Positions 60,243-64,000 of a DNA stretch of 64,000 bases are shown one piece after another. The stretch spans positions 124,001-188,000 of the forward strand of contig CAXXES010000006.1 of assembly GCA_963677175.2 (NCBI GenBank). The letters run 5' to 3'. This DNA is from Sunxiuqinia sp963677175. Lineage in GTDB: Bacteria; Bacteroidota; Bacteroidia; Bacteroidales; Prolixibacteraceae. The notes beneath the pieces are model-generated. The model had not been told where the DNA came from, did not search any database, and was given only the letters and a program-made list of their open reading frames with translations. Position 1 is the first letter of the stretch. Each line of letters begins with the position of its first letter. The position numbers and the translations under genes are program-made.

Positions 60243-60860
60243 ATGCCATTAGCCAAAGAAATTCATATCGATGAGGGGTTACTGTTGCTTTGGAATCTGG
60301 ACGAAGACCTGAACTGGTTAATGGCGCAGTTTCCGTTGCTGGAAACAGACCAAACATTTCACACCCTAAAAAATAAAAAAAGACAACAAGAATGGCTGAC
60401 GGTAAAAATGATGCTGAGACACATTGGCTGCAACGATCTGAAAGTTTATTACAACGGAAACGGGCAGCCACAAATAAAACATGCCAATTATCAATACATT
60501 AGCATCAGCCATTCCAATCAACTGGCGGGCATTTTTCTTCACCCGCATCGACGCGTAGGGCTGGACATTGAAAGCTTAAACCGGAATTTTTTAGGAATTG
60601 AAAGAAAATACCTTTCACCAGCAGAAATTGAACTGACACAACAAAATGAAAAATGGCACTGTCTTTTTTGGTGCGCCAAGGAGGCTGTTTACAAAACAGC
60701 CGGAATCCCGGGAATTCATTTCGCTGATCAGATTTCAGTTTCGCCAAAGCAAAACAATTTATTAGCCGCAGAATTAAAAACACCGGATTGTCATCAAATC
60801 TTTCGGCTCAACTATTTTGAGTACAACAGGCAATTCGTTGTTTATCTCGTGGCCACGTAA
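60243..60860 (+). CDS. 4'-phosphopantetheinyl transferase superfamily protein
   Basis: The 205-residue protein has the magnesium-binding motif VGLDIESLNR at about 101-110, and the FWCAKEAVYKTAG motif at about 138-150. These enzymes activate carrier proteins by attaching phosphopantetheine from CoA. It follows gldD by 3 bp, an order common in Bacteroidota. It may serve acyl carrier proteins of lipid or secondary synthesis. Confidence 0.9.
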   Translation: MPLAKEIHIDEGLLLLWNLDEDLNWLMAQFPLLETDQTFHTLKNKKRQQEWLTVKMMLRHIGCNDLKVYYNGNGQPQIKHANYQYISISHSNQLAGIFLHPHRRVGLDIESLNRNFLGIERKYLSPAEIELTQQNEKWHCLFWCAKEAVYKTAGIPGIHFADQISVSPKQNNLLAAELKTPDCHQIFRLNYFEYNRQFVVYLVAT

Positions 60861-60934
60861 TCCAAATAAATAAAAAAAATAATCGCTTTTAGAACTTCAT
60901 CGCTAACTAGTTGTTTATCCCCAAAATCACAGTC

Positions 60935-62446
60935 ATGAAAGAAGCCGAATCACATATATTAGTCATTTTTGGAGCCTCAGGAGATTTAACCAAACGTAAA
61001 CTAATTCCTGCCCTTCTCGAGTTGGAGAAGCAAAACCTGCTGCCCGAAGCTTTTGCTGTACTTGGAGTGAGCCGTACTAATCTTTCCGACAAAGAATTCC
61101 GTCAGCGTATGACCGAATTCCTCGGGAAGAATGAAGAAAAAAAAATTCTTACTAAATTTCTTAACCGGCTTTACTACCAATCGATTTCAACAGCCGAGTC
61201 CTATGAATACCCGATATTGAAAGATCGTTTGTTAACCATTGCCAAGGAAAATCTAATCCCGGAGAATTTTATTTTCTACCTGTCTACCCCACCACAGTTG
61301 TATGAAATTATTCCGGAAAATCTGGCCAGTGTCAATCTGAACAAATCGGACGATGGCTTCAGAAGGTTAATCGTGGAAAAACCATTTGGAACAGATTTAA
61401 ATTCTTCCAAAGAGCTCAATAAAAACCTGCTCAATTATTTTACTGAAGATCAGATTTACCGCATTGATCATTATTTGGGAAAGGAATCGGTTCAGAATCT
61501 GCTGGTGACACGCTTCTCCAATGGAATTTTCGAGCCCATCTGGAACCACAATTTCATCCACCATATTGAAATAACCTCGGCCGAAAGTCTTGGCGTGGAA
61601 AACCGCGGTGGTTATTACGATCATTCGGGCGCCATGCGCGACATGGTACAAAACCACTTGCTACAGCTGGTTGGTCTGGTCGCTATGGAGCCACCAGTGG
61701 TGGTTGAAGCCGATGCCATCAGAAATGAGGTGCTAAAGGTTTTTCAATCACTCCGCCCAATCAAGGAGGAGGAAGTCGAAAAGTACGTGATTCGGGGACA
61801 ATACATCGAATCGCATATCAAAAACAAACTGGTAAAAGGCTATCGACAGGAAGAAGGCGTTGATTCTGAGAGCCGAACCGAAACCTTTATGGCGATGAAG
61901 TTTTTCATTGACAACTGGCGCTGGGCCGGCGTTCCGTTCTACATTCGCACCGGCAAAAAGCTCCCCACCCGGGTAACCGAAGTCGTCATTCACTTCAAAA
62001 AAACGCCACATCATTTGTTTGGCGATCAGTACAACACCGAGCAAACAGCCAACCAACTGGTTATCCGAATCCAGCCAGATGAAGGAATCTTGCTCAAATT
62101 TGGCATGAAAGTGCCCGGAGCAGGTTTCCGGGTTCAATCCGTCAACATGGATTTTCATTACGAAGATCTGGCCAATGCCTACCACCTGCCCGCAGCTTAC
62201 GAACGCCTGCTGCTCGACTGCATGCAGGGTGATGCCACACTCTATTCGCGCGGCGATGCCGTGGAAAAAGCATGGGAATATGTGCAACCAATTATAAATA
62301 CCTGGCAAAACAATCCGGAAGTTCCGATTTATGGCTACCCGGCAGGCACTTGGGGTCCCGATGTTGTCGACCAATTGGTTGAAGATGGACAATGGCGTTA
62401 CCCCTGTAAAAATCTGTCGAATGACGGTACTTACTGTGAATTATAA
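60935..62446 (+). CDS. zwf: Glucose-6-phosphate 1-dehydrogenase
   Basis: The enzyme begins the oxidative pentose-phosphate path, making NADPH. The 503-residue protein has the NADP site ILVIFGASGDLTKRKLIPAL at the start, the active-site motif RIDHYLGKESVQNLL and EKPFGTDLNSSKELN. The ATG at 60935 was chosen rather than the in-frame TTG at 60911. pgl follows 42 bp downstream; gnd is not next to it. Confidence 0.97.
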   Translation: MKEAESHILVIFGASGDLTKRKLIPALLELEKQNLLPEAFAVLGVSRTNLSDKEFRQRMTEFLGKNEEKKILTKFLNRLYYQSISTAESYEYPILKDRLLTIAKENLIPENFIFYLSTPPQLYEIIPENLASVNLNKSDDGFRRLIVEKPFGTDLNSSKELNKNLLNYFTEDQIYRIDHYLGKESVQNLLVTRFSNGIFEPIWNHNFIHHIEITSAESLGVENRGGYYDHSGAMRDMVQNHLLQLVGLVAMEPPVVVEADAIRNEVLKVFQSLRPIKEEEVEKYVIRGQYIESHIKNKLVKGYRQEEGVDSESRTETFMAMKFFIDNWRWAGVPFYIRTGKKLPTRVTEVVIHFKKTPHHLFGDQYNTEQTANQLVIRIQPDEGILLKFGMKVPGAGFRVQSVNMDFHYEDLANAYHLPAAYERLLLDCMQGDATLYSRGDAVEKAWEYVQPIINTWQNNPEVPIYGYPAGTWGPDVVDQLVEDGQWRYPCKNLSNDGTYCEL

Positions 62447-62488
62447 ATTATAAGAATCGTTTGGAACAACTACTTAAACACAAAAATC

Positions 62489-63217
62489 ATGGCGGAAAAT
62501 AAGGAAGTGAAAATCGTCTCCAACCCACAAGAACTAGCCGAAGCTTTTGCTTCTGAACTCTTTCTCATGGTAAAAAGCAGCCGGCAACGTTTCGACATTG
62601 CCCTTTCCGGGGGGAGTACACCCAAAATATTGTTTGACGTACTGGCCAACTCCTATGCAACAAAAATGCCTTGGAGCAGAATCCACTTCTGGTGGGGTGA
62701 CGAGCGTTGCGTGCCGCCGACCAGCGAAGAAAGCAACTACGGAATGACGCAAAAACACCTGCTTTCGAGAATTGAGATGAGTGAAAGCCAAGTGCACCGG
62801 GTAAAAGGAGAGCTGGCACCTGACCAAGCCGCCAAGGATTACATTCGCGAGATTCAATCGCACCTGAACGAGCGGGCCAACTGGCCTGTTTTCGACCTGA
62901 TCATTTTGGGCATGGGAGATGACGGACATACCGCTTCAATATTCCCACACGAAATGCAACTCCTTCAATCACCCAAAATATGTGAAGTGGCCACACACCC
63001 CGAAAGTGGACAAAGACGGGTAAGTCTAACCGGAAATGTCATCAATAATGCGAACCGCGTTTATTTCCTGATTTCAGGAAAATCGAAAGCAAAACGAATT
63101 TCTGAAATCATGAACAACGAGAAATTGGCCAGCAAACTTCCAATCTCTTATATTGAACCAAAACAAGGAAAATTAATCTTCTTTTTGGATGAAAATGCTG
63201 CTTCCGAAATTGCATGA
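62489..63217 (+). CDS. pgl: 6-phosphogluconolactonase
   Basis: The 242-residue enzyme hydrolyses 6-phosphogluconolactone, the product of Zwf. It has ALSGGSTPKILFD and FWWGDERCVPPTSEESNYGM, and MGDDGHTASIFP, all conserved in the NagB/Pgl fold. It is cotranscribed with zwf. Confidence 0.95.
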   Translation: MAENKEVKIVSNPQELAEAFASELFLMVKSSRQRFDIALSGGSTPKILFDVLANSYATKMPWSRIHFWWGDERCVPPTSEESNYGMTQKHLLSRIEMSESQVHRVKGELAPDQAAKDYIREIQSHLNERANWPVFDLIILGMGDDGHTASIFPHEMQLLQSPKICEVATHPESGQRRVSLTGNVINNANRVYFLISGKSKAKRISEIMNNEKLASKLPISYIEPKQGKLIFFLDENAASEIA

Positions 63218-63390
63218 ATTAAACATAGAAAATCCATTAATCAAAATAAAATAGAGGTGCGAAATTCGGATTCAGACCTAACTGATTCATTGTTAATTTC
63301 GTGTGAATAAATTTTTTTCAACTCCCTCTTTTCATTCAATTTTATTCGTAATTTGGAGTGTACGTTCAAAACGATTAATATTCAACACAT

Positions 63391-64000
63391 TTGGAACAGA
63401 AGCAAAAAATAAAGCAATCTCAGGAAAGTATCCTCCAAACCGCGTTGAATGCGGCTCAAACCGGTATCTGGCATTGGAACATTGACACCGACAAACTCAT
63501 GGTGAATGAAGCTTGGGCCCAACTCATCGGATACACTCCCGGAGAACTTTACCCTTCTAGTGCAAAATATTGGTTTAAACGCTGCCACCCCGACGACCTT
63601 CGCATGATTACCGAAACCTTGAATCGTGTTTTCCAGGAAGACAGCAAGCATTTTTCATTCAGAACAAGACTAAAACATAAAAATGGAAATTGGGTTTGGG
63701 CCCAGTTTAATGGAGGAATTACAGAATTCGATTCCTTTGGAAATCCAAAAATATTGAGTGGTACATCTACCGACATTTCTGAGCTTTATCAATCAAAAAG
63801 CAAGCTTCAATACCGCTACAAGATTGAAAAGCTTGTGTCTGAAATCTCGTCAGATTTTGTAGGCATTCAACTTTGTGATTTGAATGACGTAATCAACCGT
63901 ACTCTCCAGAAAATCGGTCAGTTCATGGCAGTTGATCGTTGCTATATGTTTCAGTTCCGAGATCATAACTCACTGATGGACAATACTCATGAATGGCATG
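63391..64000 (+). CDS. PAS/GAF sensor protein, probable histidine kinase (3' partial)
   Basis: The frame starts at a TTG (63391), 15 bases after an in-frame stop, and is open to the window end. It encodes a PAS domain (QTALNAAQTGIWHWNIDTDK, then AWAQLIGYTPGELYP, and a PAC end TSTDISELYQSK) and the beginning of a GAF domain (IGQFMAVDRCYMFQFRDH). Kinase and receiver domains would lie outside. It is similar to multi-sensor hybrid kinases. The exact start is uncertain. Confidence 0.82.
   Translation, partial: MEQKQKIKQSQESILQTALNAAQTGIWHWNIDTDKLMVNEAWAQLIGYTPGELYPSSAKYWFKRCHPDDLRMITETLNRVFQEDSKHFSFRTRLKHKNGNWVWAQFNGGITEFDSFGNPKILSGTSTDISELYQSKSKLQYRYKIEKLVSEISSDFVGIQLCDLNDVINRTLQKIGQFMAVDRCYMFQFRDHNSLMDNTHEWH

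Noticed and set aside
1..64000. tRNA and rRNA genes.
   Set aside because: No cloverleaf or rRNA sequence was recognised by eye on either strand; a covariance-model scan would be needed to exclude a divergent tRNA.

Overview
The window is a chromosomal segment of a member of the Bacteroidota. The evidence is the gliding-motility genes gldE and gldD beside ssb, mutY, HU and RNase G, a 30-residue AURKAIP1/COX24-type basic protein, many TAnnTTTG promoter boxes, and a lack of clear Shine-Dalgarno sequences. The capsule genes and repeat-rich intergenic DNA resemble Marinilabiliales/Prolixibacteraceae-like genomes, but genus cannot be assigned from sequence alone.

Layout: (1) 1-7.5 kb is the GC-richer left part of a capsule/exopolysaccharide locus: an SLBB export protein (5' end outside the window), a four-helix-bundle protein, a Wzz-type chain-length protein and two nucleotide-sugar dehydrogenases, the second carrying in-frame insertions of intergenic-type sequence. 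(2) 7.5-18.6 kb holds ten consecutive two-gene toxin-antitoxin (TA) modules, all on the + strand (MNT/HEPN, five PIN, three RelE/ParE, one MazF/PemK). One PIN module is a duplicated, frameshifted copy. The modules are separated by 0.2-0.8 kb spacers made of degenerate repeat words and hairpin elements. (3) 19.3-32.1 kb is a strikingly AT-rich, probably acquired, polysaccharide cluster: flippase, aldo-keto reductase, TPP enzyme, pyruvyltransferase-like protein, four glycosyltransferases, acetyltransferase, polymerase and an alpha/beta hydrolase. GC-richer rfbC closes it. (4) 33.0-43.6 kb is an accessory segment bounded by two ~0.6 kb direct repeats, each carrying a near-identical XRE regulator. 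Inside are an exactly delimited IS21-family element, an AlbA/Schlafen-type ATP-binding protein with a 12-bp VNTR, a DUF4143 ATPase, a large structured hairpin, small regulators and a nucleotidyltransferase-HEPN fusion. (5) 43.6-45.3 kb contains a decayed TA module and repeat-rich spacer. (6) 45.3-64 kb is conserved core chromosome: ECF sigma factor with a C11 lipoprotein peptidase, guaA, an EamA transporter, an M20 deacylase, dsbD, a membrane LuxR-type regulator, rng, HU, mutY, ssb, gldE, gldD, a phosphopantetheinyl transferase, zwf, pgl and the start of a PAS/GAF sensor protein.

How it fits together: the two dehydrogenases and RfbC supply uronic-acid and rhamnose-type sugar nucleotides. The AT-rich cluster assembles, decorates, flips and polymerises the repeat unit, and Wzz and the SLBB protein set chain length and export it. 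The TA array sits exactly between the conserved processing genes and the variable assembly genes, where it could stabilise an exchangeable cassette (inference). The most unusual material is the TA array together with hairpin repeats that show compensatory base changes between copies.
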